Assembly: GCA_948144175.1 (NCBI GenBank)
Contig: CANXME010002015.1
Coordinates: 434,001-498,000 of the forward strand
DNA from: Closterium sp. NIES-65
Lineage: Eukaryota > Streptophyta > Zygnematophyceae > Desmidiales > Closteriaceae
Direction: 5' to 3'
DNA length: 64,000 nucleotides
The translations under genes were made by a program, and so were the position numbers. The notes beneath the pieces are model-generated. The model was not told where the DNA came from and ran no database searches. It saw only the letters and a list, made by a program, of their open reading frames with translations. Shown in pieces: positions 51,839-62,700 of the stretch (the first letter of the stretch is position 1; every line of letters starts with the position of its first letter).

Positions 51839-54800
51839 GTGCATGTTGATTCTACCACCGAAATGTGCGAGGAGGATAAGCGCTTGAAGGCATTGCGCTG
51901 GGGTTTGAGAGTCCAGAACGACCAGGGTGGACTAGGACAGCCTGCTGGGGCAAATGGAGAGGCAACAGAGAAAGCAAGAGCTGAGGACAGTCGAAGGCCG
52001 CTTCAGCTGCTGTCTCGGGCAAACATGATTCACTATCTCGACGTGATGTGTGGGTGGGAGGAGGATCTGTGCGCGTGGTACTTTGATCGTGTAGTGAGCC
52101 AGCGAGCACAGCGAGCGCTTTCGATCAAGAACCTGGAGGAGGTGCGTTGGCATCTGAAGAAACAGCAGCCCCATTTCATTCCCGCTGCTGTGCCTAAGTA
52201 GCAGCAGCACCACCAGGCCGTTTTCGAATACTCAAAAGGGGCGGCGGTGCAGGCGCTACAGGAAAGAAACAGACGGTCGCCTCAAGAGCAGTTTGCGTGG
52301 AAGGTGGAAAGGGCACCTCGCCTCTGTGCAGAAGCGATCCTGCTTGAGTGGATGACCTCGCCTCTGTGCAAAAGCGATGCTGCTTGAGTGGATGACCGAG
52401 CCTCTGTGGGTGTGCTCATGGACCTGGGGAGGATTCGATCCCGCTTGCCTATTATTTTGTGTTCTACAACAGCTGCTCCTACTGCTGCTTCCTCTTCTTC
52501 TACTCCTTTCGCTCCTGCTACTGCTACTTCTCCTGCTGCTCTTGCCGATGCTGCTCCTTCTGCAGCATGGTCATGCTGCTAGCGCTGCAGCCATAGCTGC
52601 TGGTCTGCCTATATTCCTCGTGCTGTCAGCTTCTCCACATTCCTCGTGCTTCTGGCGAGACCCCCCCGCCTTATGACTCTATGGAAAGCTCACCTGATCT
52701 CGTTTGAATCAGTCTGGCCAGCGATTGTGGCTAAGCTGGGGGCGGGCATGCAGGAGGAGAAAGATTGCTTTGCGTCCATGCTGGTGCAGGTGTTGGGGGT
52801 GAAGGAGAGTGGTGATTTGAAGGAAGGGTTTGGGTTCTCTGTGCAGCATCTTCTCTTCGGGGGGCTGGAGAAGGAGCATGCAGAGGGGAGGAGGGGAGCT
52901 GGAGGGAAGGCTGCAGAGAAAGCGCAAGGGAAGGGGAAGGGGAGAGGGTCGGCTGAGGAGAAGGGTGTTGAGAAAACACAAGGGAAGGGGAAGGGGAGAA
53001 GGCGGGCTGGGGAGAAGGGTGCTGAAGAGATGCATGGGAAGGGCAAGGGCATATGGGAGGCGTCACGTGGGAAGGACGATGGGAGACACGGAGAGGACGA
53101 GACAGAGGGCAAGGTAGGGGTCAGTGGGGTCGCTGAGAAGTGTGGGAGGGTAAGGAAGGGCTTGACTTGGAGGGATAGATTGAAGGGACCTGTGTGGGAG
53201 AGGTATGTGGATGGTATGGCTTGGATTTTGGAGCATGGAGTGGGGGAAGGGAGGGAGTTCCGTTGCAGTCACTACAGTGAGGGCGGCAGCAGCAGCAGCA
53301 ACAACAACAACAGCTATGACGGCGGTGCCAGCAGCAGCAGCAGCAGCGCCAGCAGTTATGGCAGCAGTAATGGCAGCAGCAATGGCAGTAGCAATGCTCC
53401 GAAGGGTATGCATGTGAGTGGTGTAAATGCAACCGATTTCGCCCTTGCTTTCACCACAGCATTATCTAAGCCAGAGCATTGGGAGGATGCGGAGCTGTTT
53501 TTGCATGATGGCAACAACGCGAGCAAGATGCAGGTAGAGAGTGCCGCTATTCTGGTGGCCAGGAGGAGGCTGCGGCAGCACGGCTTCAAGCAGAGAAGTG
53601 GGATGAGTGGAGGGGCAAGAGCAGGTGTAGGGCGATCTGCGCCTGCTCCTGCTGCTGCAAGGATTGATATGAATGCTAAACCCATGCTTGCCAACAGGTT
53701 CGTGCCTGTCAATACGAATTCTGTGGTTGCTGCACTCATGTACCGGGTCGGTTGCATCTTGCAGTGGGTCCGAGTCTACGGCTCAGATTCCATCTCAGGG
53801 TAACAGTGGTTCAAGGACGACCCTCACTTCAACGACCGCCCCATGCGCTACCCGCTTCGGGACCTTCCGAGCCTTCTGGTCAGGTTCGGCGCCATTCCCA
53901 AGCGTTTGGATGAAAGCAGCGCTGCTTTGAAGTGGGAAGAGTGGCCTCAGGTAGACGAATTTGCTGTAAATGTTCCTGTGAACCGCAAGGAGAGGAGTTT
54001 TGGGCTTGGGATTGTGGAGGAGTGTGGAGAGGCGGCTGAGAAGTTGACTCAGGACCCTCCTCATGACACGTCTGAAGCAGTAAGGGGCGGCATGCATGCA
54101 AAAGAAGAAGGATTCAATGCAGCAGGCAAAGAAAGTGGTGAGGAAGTCAGCGCATGGCGCGTGAGGTACTTGAAGCAGAAGGGAACATCAGGAGTGCAAG
54201 GAGGAAAGTTGCCAAGGCAGTTGAGCAAGGAGGGTGGGTAGAAGGCATGCAGAGCAGAGCGCGTGAGAGAGCTGATGCACGTCAAACCGTCAAGCAGAGA
54301 GCAACGATGCTACCGCCGCCCAGAAGGAAGCTTCCTATCGTTCGCTGCCGGGCAGATGTGGACTTCCTGTTGGGGTTTCGCGGGGTATATCGTGGACCCT
54401 CCCATGTGCACCCAGTGCAGCATGTGCTTCGCAGAATTCATGCATTCTGTGTGCATCGCTGCTCTTATCACCAACTTTGCCTACCGCTTCGTCAGCCATC
54501 TGTTCTCCCGCGTGCTCTCGGTCTTCCCGCCATCCTCCCGTGGCTTTGACGATGTCGTTGAGTGCTTGGACTTCCCACCGCACCTGCCCAGGCCGCTAAA
54601 CCTGCATATGCTGCTGAGGCGAGCCGATCAGGTGCCTCTGTACTTTCTCATTCGCATGGCAGTGTGGTTCGCAGATTTTCTTTTGGGGATGGATGATGAG
54701 TTTGAGGAGGAATGCAGGGTTAGAGGGCGGGCGGGACGGTCCAAGGTGCAAGGCCGCTGGGATGATGAGGCAGTTCGGGAGAACGGTGGGGAGGTGTGGG

Positions 54801-55272
54801 AGGAGGTGCAGATGTGGTATTCCGCTGCAATTGTTGCATGGAAGTTCAATGCGGGGAGCGAGGGAGAGAGCGAGGAGTGTAGAGGCGGCAAGAATGGAGA
54901 GAGAATGGCAGAGGAGTGGGACATTACGTGGGTTTTTGAGGCAGCAATCGCACCGAGGTACTGTGAGGGGTTGCAGGGGCAGCGTGGGTCTGCCAAGGGG
55001 AGCAGCAGCACTGCCAGCAGCAGCAGTACTGCCAGCAGCACTGCCAGCAGCAACAACAGCAGCAGCAGCAATGGTGCTTCGAGGGTTGGCAGCAGCAGGT
55101 CTAACAAGCGGATTGGCAAGCAGGGGGAGGAGCCGGCTTATCTCAACGCATGGCCGGGGGGAGTCAATGTGGTGGCATGTTTGCGAGAGATGCTGCTGGG
55201 GGAGCCCTGTTACCGCCCTGCCTCCCCTCCCATCCCTGCCGGTTCTTCTGCCCCTGCTGCTGTGAGCACCCG

Positions 55273-55303
<31 letters not shown>

Positions 55304-55661
55304 CCTTCAGATGTGTAAAGCCGTGTGTGTGGTCCTGCAGTGCGGTGATAAGAAGTTGAGGAGGTGCGGTGGGTGTGGCAAGGCAGCGTGTTGCAGCGAA
55401 GAGTGCCAGAAGGCGCACTGGCCCTCCCACACACTCACATGGCCCGACAAGAAGAGGAGTGGGGGAGAGGGGAGCAAGGATTGCGGCAGGGCAGGGAGAC
55501 AGGCGAGCAGAGTTGCTCTTATGGAAGTGCCGCAAAGTTGGTGCAGGGAGGTGGGGGGATGGTGGATGGATCATTGGGGTGGTCAGGTGCACAGACAGGC
55601 GCATCAACGGTCCCAGGCACAGCTTCAAGCGAATCGGCAAGGAGAGTTGCAAGGAGGGTAG
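51839..55661 (+). pseudogene. MYND zinc-finger protein locus, broken or multi-exon
   Basis: Long open segments follow one another. 51839-52201 ends in TAG before QQHHQ, and its frame then continues to about 52380. 52646-53803, 53804-54241 and 54242-55318 share one frame separated by TAA (53801-53803) and TAG (54239-54241). They contain KGKGR-type basic repeats, Ser/Asn-rich runs (53280-53400 and 55000-55075) and conserved-looking helical parts. The last part, in another frame from about 55310 after a splice-acceptor-like CTGCTCCTTCAG, encodes the C-terminal half of a MYND finger: RRCGGCGKAACCSEECQKAH. MYND fingers bind proline-rich partner proteins; nothing here shows the substrate or partner. 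A 40-bp tandem duplication at 52315-52394 shifts the frame. I cannot tell whether some stops lie in introns. Confidence 0.55.
52315..52394 (+). repeat. 40-bp tandem duplication in the MYND locus
   Basis: Two adjacent 40-bp copies (ACCTCGCCTCTGTGCA...GAGTGGATG) differ at two bases. 40 is not a multiple of three; the frame stops in the second copy and the LLEWMT coding sense resumes after it, so the duplication looks like a gene-breaking mutation. Confidence 0.85.
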
Positions 55662-56468
55662 CCACTTGCATGGTCGTTGGAAAGAAGAGTGAAGTTGAGT
55701 GGAGGTCTGCGGGGTGCCCTGTCTCTCTGGGTGGTGGGAACTGATAGCGATTATAGAGGGCAGTTGTGGTAACAGATTGTGAGTATAGGGGCTGAGGCAT
55801 ATGCTTTACAAGAGAAGCGGGAATTTTGATTATGGTATTGAGGTAATTACAGTAAAAAGATAGCTGCGGGTTAATGGTGAGAAAGTTGCGTTCTAAGTGC
55901 AAGTGTTTGCTGGAAAGGGTATGGTAGAATGAGGAGAAATGAGGAGTTTCCTGACCAGTAGAGCAATTCACGATTGCAGCACCATGAAGGGCCATTCAAG
56001 CTGTGCATGTTTACACAATCCTCGTGTTGTAACGTTGCGCGGCACTTTTCCTGCCTGAACATGCATGGAACCACACCACTGTGAAACAATCACTTCGGTG
56101 ATCGTGATTTCTGGTCTTCCCCTTTTGCTTTTGCATCCCTCTTCGCCTTGGGTCGACACAACTGATGCTGACAAGTTGTCCAGGCACACACAGGTGCGAG
56201 TGGCAGCTAGCAGGCTGCCAGACTGCCATCACATCACCCACAGGTGATGGGTGGTAGTAAGTAAGCCCTTCCCTCTTCCTAGTCCACCCTCTCTGCCTCT
56301 GCACCAATGGTGGCAAGGCTAGTCACGGACCAACTGCATTGCAATGTTCCAGTTACTGTAACATTTCTTACAATACAAATGAGCGGTTTTCCCTCTGCTT
56401 GTAGGTGAAATATTGGCCAACATACAGTACCCAGGTAGCACAAGTGTTACGGACGCTCCCTCCTGCAT
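55662..56468. other. Convergent intergenic region
   Basis: This lies between the 3' end of the MYND locus (+) and the stop codon of the DnaJ-type gene (-). No open frame, repeat or mobile element was recognised. It should contain both 3' untranslated regions. Confidence 0.5.
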
Positions 56469-58913
56469 TCAGCCTAGGAAGAACCTGCGCCAGGATTGCC
56501 AAGGCAGGAAACCGCCTGCACAGCACAACAGAACCAAGGGAGGAACATGGTTACTGACTGCACGTAGCTGCATGCCCGGCAATACCCAGTAACATCCATG
56601 GCACGCAGTTGAGGGAGCCCTGTGTGCCCACCACAGCAGGCAGAGCCGCAAAAGGAGCTCCCCCTCAGGTTGTGCAGGTGAGTAGGTGGTGATGGCGAAG
56701 CATGTGAGGGGTTGCATCATCGATTTACTCCATGTGCAACAGCCTTTCGCACATTCGCGCATGCAACCGACCTTACACACATGCTTGCCACAGCCTTTAC
56801 ACACATGCATGCCACAGCCTTTACAAACATGCATGCCACAGCCTTTACAAACATGCATGCCACAGCCTTTACAAACATGCATGCCACAGCCTTTACAAAC
56901 ATGCATGCCACAGCCTTTACACACATGCATGCCACAGCCTTTACACACATGCATGCCACAGCCTTTACACACATGCATGCCACAGCCTTTACACACATGC
57001 ATGCCACAGCCTTTACACACATGCATGCCACAGCCTTTACACACATGCATGCCACAGCCTTTACACACATGCATGCCACAGCCTTTACAAACATGCATGC
57101 CACAGCCTTTACACACATGCATGCCACAGCCTTTACACACATGCATGCCACAGCCTTTACACACATGCATGCCACAGCCTTTACACACATGCATGCCACA
57201 GCCTTTACACACATGCATGCCACAGCCTTTACACACATGCATGCCACAGCCTTTACACACATGCATGCCACAGCCTTTACACACATGCATGCCACAGCCT
57301 TTACACACATGCATGCCACAGCCTTTACACACATGCATGCCACAGCCTTTACACACATGCATGCCACAGCCTTTACACACACACATGCATGCCACGGCCT
57401 TTACACACATGCATGCCACACCCACCCACACGTGCCACGCCCCTTCACACTCCCCTTCACACTCCCCTTCACACTGACCGCAGGCGGAGCAGCGGCGGTA
57501 GAAGCGCCCCACGAGCTGCAGCCCCGACCCCCGACACGCCTCACAGCGCCGCTGCGCCGCCTGGGCGGAGAGGCGAGCCGGGGGGGAATTGGACGAGGTC
57601 AGAGAGGAAGGGGGTGGAGTGAGGGAGGGAGGTAGATGAGAATAAATGAGTCACACATTTGGCATGGTTCACATCGGCGCTAAAAGGCTGCAATGAGGAG
57701 GCGCAGGCAGAGAGGGGAGCATAAAGAGGCGAGGAGCAGAGCAAGGGCGTGGAGAGGGCTTCATCACCCTAGGTGCGCAATGCACGCGTTGCAATAGATG
57801 ACGCGCAACAGCCATCCAGGTCAGCGGTGAGGGATGGAGGATTGATAAGAGAGAGTACGAAGTGACTCGTCGCTCATTATCATCATTTTGACAAGCAGGT
57901 GATGAGACAGGGTGACACACAGGGCGACACACAGGGAGACACACAGGGCGACACACAGGGGGGAAGGTGACTCACAATGCGCTTGCCGAACTCAATGGAC
58001 GCCACGATGAACGGGATCACGCCAGCTGGCACGTGGTGATTGGTGCAGGGACGACAGAGGGGAAGGCACGGACAGGGATGGTACAGTGGGTGGGGGATGA
58101 CAATGAGGAGGATGGGGTGGATAGGGGGGAAGAGGGGGAAGAGGGGGAAGAGGTTGAAGAGGGGGAAGACGGGGAAGAGGGGGATCAGCTTAGAGGCGCT
58201 TTGACGAGCACATGGAGGTGAGGTGAGCCGAGAAGAAGGTGCACTCGCGTTCTCCGTCTGCTCTCTGCCAGTCTCTGTCTGCTCCTTCAATGCTTTAAAC
58301 TCTCTCACAACTCACCGATTGCACCAACCACGATTTGCCACGTCACCTCCGACCGTCCTCCGCCTCCAGACACCCCCAGGTCACCCGACGCAGCAGCAGC
58401 AGCAGCGGTAGCGGCGGGGGACGAGTCTGCTAGGCTAGCAGCTGCGTCGGCAACATGAGCGGCGGAGGCGATTTGTTCTGCAAGGGCGGCGGCAGCGTCT
58501 GGCGGAATGGCAGCGCACCGCGCGCGATGCCGGGAGGGCTGCGCATGCAAACGCAAATGCGTTTGCAAGGAACGGATATCTCTCGTCGTGCTTCCGACGC
58601 TCGCCGCCTCGAAGCACCGGGACTGCGCCGCGTCTGCGCGGTGATAGTTCTCGCGGTTAGGCTGTGCGCGCATCGCCGCCATGGCGGAGAGTTGCGCGCA
58701 GCAAGGCGGAACGGAAAGGCGCTGCGGCGGAGGTGAAGCGCATCGAAGAGCCTGAGAAGCCGAGGCCGCCGCGTGTGTGGTTAGTGAAGGAAGAGAAAGC
58801 ACGTGGCGGGAACGCGCTGGGGCGCACTCAGGCGGCGTGCTGGTTCTCGATGCTGCGACGCGTGCATGGCCGTCTAGCGACCCGATTAACGAGCACGGAA
58901 TAGACCGAGCCAT
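56469..58913 (-). CDS. Plastid-type DnaJ zinc-finger membrane protein, four exons
   Basis: Minus-strand exons: 58913-58316, 58025-57976, 57560-57479 and 56515-56469. All introns are GT-AG (donors GTGAGT, GTGAGT, GTCAGT; acceptors GCCAG, CCCAG, TGCAG) and all phases fit. The joined protein has an Arg/Ser/Ala-rich N-terminus suited to a plastid transit peptide and an Ala-rich spacer. A membrane-like segment, WQIVVGAIAGVIPFIVASIE, then spans exons 1-2. A four-cysteine DnaJ-type module (CEACRGSGL, then CSACGG) spans exons 3-4, and the end is GFLPWQSWRRFFLG. As I recall, short plant plastid proteins of the DnaJ cysteine-rich superfamily share this ending; their exact job is not evident here. Met at 58913 is my choice; 59090 and 58682 are alternatives. 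Confidence 0.75.
56772..57413. repeat. 24-bp minisatellite, about 27 copies, in the last intron of the DnaJ-type gene
   Basis: The unit TTTACACACATGCATGCCACAGCC repeats with very few changes (some units have AAAC in place of ACAC). The unit length is a multiple of three and has no stops, so several frames on both strands stay open for 220-350 codons; these are not genes. The array lies wholly inside the intron 57478-56516. Confidence 0.9.
57900..57962. repeat. 15-bp tandem repeat in intron 2 of the DnaJ-type gene
   Basis: About four copies of GGGCGACACACA plus AGG, with single-base changes. It lies just downstream (minus strand) of the donor at 57975. Confidence 0.7.
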
Positions 58914-59764
58914 GATTGTCACTCCTGTGGAAGGGCGACCGCAAGTCCAGTCGTGCAGCAAGGAACTCGCGAGATGTGGGATGACGGGCAAGTCACGAAC
59001 GAAGAGAAAATTACGCAGAATACGCACAGTTGACTGTATGTGCGGCGTTGAATTCGGACGAATTACAAGCGCGTCGGAGCGGCCTGGCATTTACATCGTG
59101 GAAGTCTCTAAGCCATGATGCCGAGCGGGAATCTGCGATGTATGAGTGGACACGTCGCATCCTAGCGAGCATCGACAAGTTGAGGGCGTGTTTGGGACGT
59201 ATACGAGATACTGTAAGTGCCAGGAAATGATCGGTGAACTTTTCAAGCCACTTCAACAGGTCGGGCAAAATACACCTTTCTCTTTTGCAACTCTTGCAGC
59301 TCATGACTGAGCAGTCCTTGAAAGTGGAACACACCTGCACATGGTTATCTGTGGGGTCAACCTTTGATAAGTTGGTACACGAACCTTGGAGAATTTCGTT
59401 GTCAATTCCAATACCATCTCTAACTCACCCCCCTTCCCCACCGTGATTTATCTGCATATTAATAAAATTTATAGGCTAATTATAAACCCCGTTTTTTAAA
59501 ATAGACTGGAAACAAGCAATAGGTGATGTTTACCTAGACCTCATCTATATCGTCTTACATATCACAATCTTCATGATGTCACTATGTGTCCGAGGTGGCT
59601 GTGTCAAGCCGCCATTAACGCGTACAAGTCCCTCAACGCAACCCCGTTTCCATGGGCTTGGCACCCAAGGTTGAGTGGACTCTCCATCTTCCATCCATCC
59701 AACCATCCACCATACCTATCTTCATGGATGCCCGCACTCACTTTGTTTCATTGTGTTCTCGTTA
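58914..59764. promoter_or_regulatory. Divergent intergenic region between DnaJ-type gene and kinase gene
   Basis: About 850 bp separate the two proposed start codons, which point away from each other. An AT-rich patch (59455-59520) lies nearer the kinase. No specific motif can be assigned by eye, and the true 5' ends are unknown. Confidence 0.4.
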
Positions 59765-62700
59765 ATGGAGACCGCTCCTAGAGCTCATCCCCCGTCCGCG
59801 CCAAGACCCGACCGCGGCGCAGATCGTCCATTATCACGGCCATTCCCCACGTCCAAATCCGAAAAGTCGAGACCACAGAGCCAATCAGGTTCCGACACGT
59901 CTCACAGCACAACACCGTGGGCCCAATCACAAACACGGGTGCAACCCTCGCACCCATCCGTACCGCCCCGAAGTCCTCATGCTGCAGGCAATCCCGCCTT
60001 GCGAGGCTCTGCAAGCCACGAAAATCTGAGACTAGGTTCGGATTCCGAACCTGAATCGAACCACGGTGACGAGCCAGGCGGGTTTGCGTTCCCAGGGCTG
60101 TCAGGTTCGGCCGGCGGAAAGGTCGCCTCTGCGGTTTCCAGAGCCTCCGCCGCGCGGCATGCATTTCCGCGGAGCGTTTCCGCCTCGAGCGGTATTCCCG
60201 CAGAGACCTCCGCGCGCGGCGCAACTTCCCGCGGGCGCAATCCGCCCGCCCGATCATCTGACGTGGACAGTAGATCCGACGGCGTCGATTCACTCAGCTT
60301 AGACGACGTTAGGTCCGATGGCGGCGGCGCGTCGTGGCCAGAATCCACGGATCCCACCAATAACGGCGGATCTCATTCCCGCACTCTCCCCCATTCCCCG
60401 CTTTCCGCGCGCTCCGATTCCGCCAGCCCAAGTCGGATGCCGACAGGGCGCGGTAGACCGGGGGGAATGAGCCCTTCCGGCAGGGGCACAGCCGCGGGGG
60501 GGCGCGGATTTGCGCGTTCTGCCTCGCAGCCCGTGCGGAAACTAGACGCAGTCAGACACCCACCGCCGCACACGCCTCCGAACCTTTCCCCACTTTCCGG
60601 CGGTTCCTCCGCGCATGGCGCAGCTGCCCCGCCAGGCCTGCCCCCTGTACGGAGGCCTTCGGAACCAGGGCAAGCGCAAGCGCGCGCCCGTCCGGTGACA
60701 GCGGGGAAGGTTCCGCCAGTCCAACCAGGTCCGCCCACGACCTCCGCGGATGGCTCTGAAGGGGGAATCGGGGGAGGAAGGGGAGCAATGGGCGCGCAGG
60801 TCAGGATTAGCGCCGCTGCTGCCGCCGCCGCTGCGGCTGCGGGCGGCGGAAGCAGTGCGACAGCCGCCCTTCCCCCCGGCGGCGGTGGCGGCCTGCGCAC
60901 TGTGGCGGGGGCGGTGGCGTCGCGGGCCCTGCGGAAGAGCGCGAGTGCGCCGCAGGTGCGGCCGGGGGAGGGCGCGTCGACCGCCAGCGCGCGCGCCGTG
61001 GCGGAGAGGGCGGCCTTGCGGCTAAAAGGACGCGGGGCGGATGCCGGCGCGGGGTATTCGGGAGGGGGAGTTTCCGGCGCAGGCAGTGGGGGGGTGGAGG
61101 CGGCAGGCGCAGCAGGCGCGGGAATCGGGGGAGGCGGAGCGGACAGGCCGAGAACGCGCGTGGGGCGGTTGCAGTCACACGGAGGGCCGGGGGTGGCGGA
61201 GCAGGAGGACAGCCCGCGGCAGTGGGTGGCGCACGCAGCGGACGCGCAGGGGACAGGCGCAGGCGCAAGTGGGCTGGGTGCGGGCGGGTTCACAGCGCCG
61301 TTGGATCGACCCTCGACGCCCCCCAGGCGCGACATGAGCGGCGGCGGCGGCGGCGGTACTGGTGGGGGTGTAGGGGTGGCGGCGGTGGGCGTGGGGGTGG
61401 TGGTGGGGCGACCCAGGACGCCCGCGCGCATGGACTTGCACGAAGCTGAGCGGGTTCGCCTCGCTGCCTCCGCGGGTGGGGGAGGGGAAGGCGGAGCAGC
61501 AGTAGGCGCGGGGGTGCAGGCGCCAGTGACTCCGCGCGTGGTGGAGCGCCCCTCCACGCCCCTCGTGGGGCAGCGCCCTGCCTCGCCGCTGCTGCGCGCG
61601 GAGGGCGCGCTCGAGCGCCCCAAGACGCCCACGCGGAGGCAGGAGGCGGAAGACGGGGCGCTCCACGCGGGGGGGGCGGCAGCGTGGCCGGAAGGGGCGG
61701 CTGAGGGGCAGGGGAGGGGCGGCACTCCGCGGCTGCGCGCGGAGGCGGGCGGGGAGCGCCCTACGACGCCCATCAGGCGGGGTGAAGCGGCAGTGGGGGC
61801 GCGTGGGGAGGGGCGGGTGGGGCGCGCGGTGGAGAGGCCAACGACTCCCCTGCACGGGGCGGAAGGGGGGCCGCCCTCGGCCTTCACCACACGCGCAACA
61901 GAACGGTTAGATGTGGAAGCAGAGCGGTTGAATGCGGAAGGAGAGCGGTTGGATGTAGAGGCAGAGCGGTTGGGGGCAGCAGCACGGGTGGAAGCAGCAG
62001 CGCGGCCGCACACAGCAGTGCCGCGGGGGGTGGGCGCAGCAGCACAGGGGCAGGCGGGCAGCCGCGCGGACAGGGCGGACCGGCTGAGCTTCCGCGGGAA
62101 GGTGCGACCCAAGTCGTTCGTGGAGCGCAGGGGGAGTGGTGATGGCGGGGGAGGGGGAGGGGGAGTAGGGGGAGCAGCAGGGGCAGCAGGGGCGTGGGGT
62201 GGTGTGGGGGCGGTGCCGCGGCCCACCACGCCTGTGAGGCGAGGCGATGGGAGCATGGAGCGAGCAGTGACACCAGGGGGGAGGGTGGGGGAGCGCGGGG
62301 GAGGCGGGGGAATGGGGGGAGGAGGAGGGGCGTTCACTGATGAGTCGGTAGCGTTTGAACGGCCGTTGACGCCCGTTGGTAGGATAGCCGGAGTCGATCC
62401 AACGGTCATCACGGACCGCCCGTCAACGCCGGTCGGCGGCCGCCCGACCACACCGGTCGGTGCCCGCCCCACGACGCCATCTGGTGGGCGGCCGACGACA
62501 CCGGGCGGCGGGCGGCTGGATGCGGCAGTGAACCCGCTGGCGCGGGCCAATCGGATGGCGCCGTTTCCCATGCCTCTGTTCCCGCACTCGGCGTCCGTGG
62601 GGTGTGCTGGTGTGGGTGAGTTTGACCGGCTGTGTGTGGACCATGGGGAGGAGGAAGACGAGGAGGGCGAGGGGGAGGGGGGGGATGGGGGGTATGGAGA

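Noticed and set aside
56772-57413. CRISPR array
   Set aside because: The repeats are contiguous, with no variable spacers, and the window is eukaryotic.
56469-57512. Cys-rich repeat protein (MHVCKGCG repeats) and the other long frames over the minisatellite
   Set aside because: A stop-free 24-bp unit keeps several frames open on both strands. Splice sites on both sides place the array in an intron of the DnaJ-type gene.
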